A stretch of 6,356 nucleotides of DNA from an uncultured Phycisphaerales bacterium (lineage in GTDB: Bacteria; Planctomycetota; Phycisphaerae; Phycisphaerales; UBA1924), in assembly GCA_937871415.1 (NCBI GenBank), contig CALMQD010000544.1:1-6356 (forward strand). Direction: 5' to 3'. Position 1 is the first letter of the stretch; the number at the start of each line of letters is the position of its first letter. Shown here piece after piece: positions 5,313 to 6,356 of this stretch. The notes under the pieces are model-generated. The model made no database searches. It saw only the letters and a program-made list of their open reading frames with translations, and was not told the origin of the DNA. Made by a program: the position numbers and the translations under genes.

Positions 5313-6026
5313 TCAGTTCCACGAGCACCCCTTGGGGGCGTCGGATTGCTTCTGGGGCGCGGCCCGCTTGAGCAGCCGCGCGATGCTGCTCAGCGCGTCC
5401 TCGACCATCTCGGCGCGGTCGCGCGGGTCGGGCTCGGCCAAAAACGCGTACCGGGCCGCGGTGTCGTCCATCGGCAGGAAGGTGTACCCCAGCAGTTCGA
5501 TGAGCACGTTGGCGGGGATCTCGCCCCCCTTGAGGTACTGCACGAACCCCTCGCTGTTGCGCAGGTCGGTGAGCGGCGACTCGCCGAGCATCCGGGCCAG
5601 TTTGGCCCGGTGCTCACCCAGCACGTCGTCCTCGACGTTCGCGTCGCCGATCGGCTCGAGGAACGCCGTGCGATAGAGGCGGCCCTCGACCGGCGCCTCT
5701 TCCTTGACGATCCGCGCCCGGCAGATGCCCTGCAGCACGAGGTCGTACGTCCCGTCGTCGTGCTGCACGTGGTGCACGATCTGCCCGATGCACACCGCCG
5801 GGCGGATCGCGGGACGCCCGTGGTACTCCCGCTTCCAGCGCTCGCCCTCGAACACGCCCATCGCGATCTGGCCCGGGCCGTCGAGCACGTCCTTGACCAT
5901 CTGGCGGTAGCGCGGTTCGAAGATGTACAACTGGATGATGCCGTGCGGGAGCAGCGTCGCGGTGTTCAGCGGGAATACCGGGATCGGCTTGGCGAAGTTC
6001 ACATGAACGACTTCGTTGGCGCTCAT
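5313..6026 (-). CDS. Stand-alone LON substrate-binding-domain protein
   Basis: The 237-residue protein matches the N-terminal substrate-binding domain of Lon protease. It has IPVFPLNTATLLPHGIIQLYIFEPRYRQMV (15-44), the typical opening with P-L-x-LPG-like turn and FEPRY, then IAMGVF (54-59), VCIGQIVHHVQHDDGTYDLVLQGICRARI (78-106) and a helical C-terminal half (135-222). There is no Walker A/B motif and no Ser-Lys protease domain, so it is not Lon itself but one of the short LON-domain proteins common in bacteria. Their function is poorly defined; a role in binding or delivering unfolded proteins is often supposed. The ATG at 6026 has no Shine-Dalgarno, and a good -10 element lies immediately ahead. 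The membrane gene follows 28 bases downstream, probably in one transcript. Confidence 0.9.
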   Translation of the reverse strand: MSANEVVHVNFAKPIPVFPLNTATLLPHGIIQLYIFEPRYRQMVKDVLDGPGQIAMGVFEGERWKREYHGRPAIRPAVCIGQIVHHVQHDDGTYDLVLQGICRARIVKEEAPVEGRLYRTAFLEPIGDANVEDDVLGEHRAKLARMLGESPLTDLRNSEGFVQYLKGGEIPANVLIELLGYTFLPMDDTAARYAFLAEPDPRDRAEMVEDALSSIARLLKRAAPQKQSDAPKGCSWN

Positions 6027-6032
6027 CCGTTG

Positions 6033-6038
6033 ATTGTA
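6033..6038 (-). promoter_or_regulatory. Candidate -10 element (TACAAT), probably giving a leaderless message
   Basis: On the - strand TACAAT ends six bases before the LON-gene ATG, so transcription would begin at about the A of ATG. No ribosome binding site is present, which agrees. No clear -35 lies 16-19 bases upstream, where the sequence is C-rich. Confidence 0.5.
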
Positions 6039-6078
6039 GGGTTCGCGGAGCGGGGCGGGGGTCGGTTGGAACCCCGGA

Positions 6079-6109
6079 CCGGCGTGCGTGCCGGCCGCCC
6101 GGGCGGGCC
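6079..6109. terminator. Two adjacent GC-rich hairpins after the right-edge gene
   Basis: CCGGC (6079-6083) pairs with GCCGG (6090-6094) around GTGCGT, and GGCCGC (6093-6098) pairs with GCGG-G-CC (6103-6109, one bulge) around CCGG. They share two bases, so they exclude each other in full form. They lie between the stop of the edge gene and the LON-gene promoter, where a terminator would be expected, but no T-tract follows on the - strand. Confidence 0.3.
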
Positions 6110-6113
6110 GACA

Positions 6114-6356
6114 TCAGTACGTCGGCACCGGCTCGGCGATCATCTGGGCCGAGAGATTCTCCATCGCCAGGCCCTGGTTCACATTGCCCGCGATGTGGCG
6201 TTCGCAGTCCTGGATCACCTCCAGGACGTGCAGCAGGTACTGCTGGTCATCGGTGAGACCCGGAAGCGTCTCCAAGGCCAGCGCCACGAGGTTCACCACG
6301 ATAAGCGCCTGAAGAAACAGGTCGAGCCAGCGCCCGAAGTGAACATGTCCGTGTTG
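6114..6356 (-). CDS. 3' end of an unidentified gene with one hydrophobic helix (partial)
   Basis: The frame is open from the window edge to a TGA at 6116-6114 and shows 80 residues. A GTG pair at 6299-6294 could serve as a start but would cut the hydrophobic stretch in half, so a longer gene beginning outside the window is preferred. Visible parts are a His-rich start (QHGHVHFG), a hydrophobic helix LDLFLQALIVVNLVALALETLPGL split at 11-34, and a polar helical tail (35-80) ending EPVPTY. The helix with its L-x-x-N-x-x-A-x-x-L-E-T-x-P pattern resembles the S1 segment of voltage-gated-like ion channels, yet nothing like S2-S6 follows in this or the other two frames. It may be a truncated channel, the end of an unrelated membrane protein, or a coincidence of hydrophobic sequence. 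Function unknown. Confidence 0.55.
   Translation of the reverse strand, partial: QHGHVHFGRWLDLFLQALIVVNLVALALETLPGLTDDQQYLLHVLEVIQDCERHIAGNVNQGLAMENLSAQMIAEPVPTY

Noticed and set aside
4025..5371. A 448-codon open frame on the + strand opposite the membrane protein
   Set aside because: Its product is an Arg/Glu/Pro/Ala/Gln-rich, feature-free sequence that mirrors hydrophobic codons of the - strand gene. The - strand frame gives a coherent multi-helix protein with a start and Shine-Dalgarno.
1..6356. CRISPR array, tRNA or rRNA gene, or insertion sequence
   Set aside because: No spaced repeat series, cloverleaf-like segment, conserved rRNA stretch, transposase motif or terminal inverted repeat was seen on either strand.

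Overview
This is a very GC-rich bacterial window of ordinary chromosomal character, with a few oddities. The protein set and styles suggest a planctomycete, perhaps of the Phycisphaerae: a YebC with a KHRKKIVDGRRSKV-type N-terminus, an IscX and Isc-type ferredoxin pair, an HNH protein with a conserved N-terminal domain, and long Ala/Gly/Pro/Arg-rich or acidic tails. This lineage call is inference from protein style, not proof.

Layout. Bases 1-2233 (+ strand) form a tight gene cluster: the last codons of an unseen upstream gene overlap rbfA (ribosome assembly), rbfA overlaps a helix-hairpin-helix, endonuclease III-like gene by 4 bases, and yebC follows 30 bases later from a TTG start. Bases 2238-2940 (- strand) hold fdx (a 2Fe-2S ferredoxin of the Isc type) followed by iscX. 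These two normally close an isc operon, but no iscS, iscU, iscA or hscAB is visible here. Bases 2941-3240 are a divergent intergenic region with a hairpin, a short tandem direct repeat and candidate promoters. Bases 3241-3975 (+) encode an HNH endonuclease-family protein. Bases 3968-6356 (- strand) hold, in transcription order, the 3' end of an unidentified gene with one hydrophobic helix, a stand-alone LON substrate-binding-domain protein, and a polytopic membrane protein of unknown family.

How the genes work together. The left cluster combines two translation factors (RbfA, YebC) with a DNA-glycosylase-fold protein that lacks the lyase lysine and the iron-sulphur cluster of classical endonuclease III. 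The fdx-iscX pair serves iron-sulphur cluster assembly. The LON-domain and membrane genes look co-transcribed (28-base gap), but their shared role is unknown. Both converging gene pairs meet with almost no space: 4 bases between yebC and iscX, and an 8-base overlap between the HNH gene and the membrane gene.

I found no CRISPR array, insertion sequence, tRNA, rRNA, reverse transcriptase or recognisable defence cassette. The most useful leads are the atypical glycosylase-fold protein, the candidate leaderless promoters ahead of fdx and the LON gene, the isolated fdx-iscX pair, and the truncated-looking gene at the right edge.
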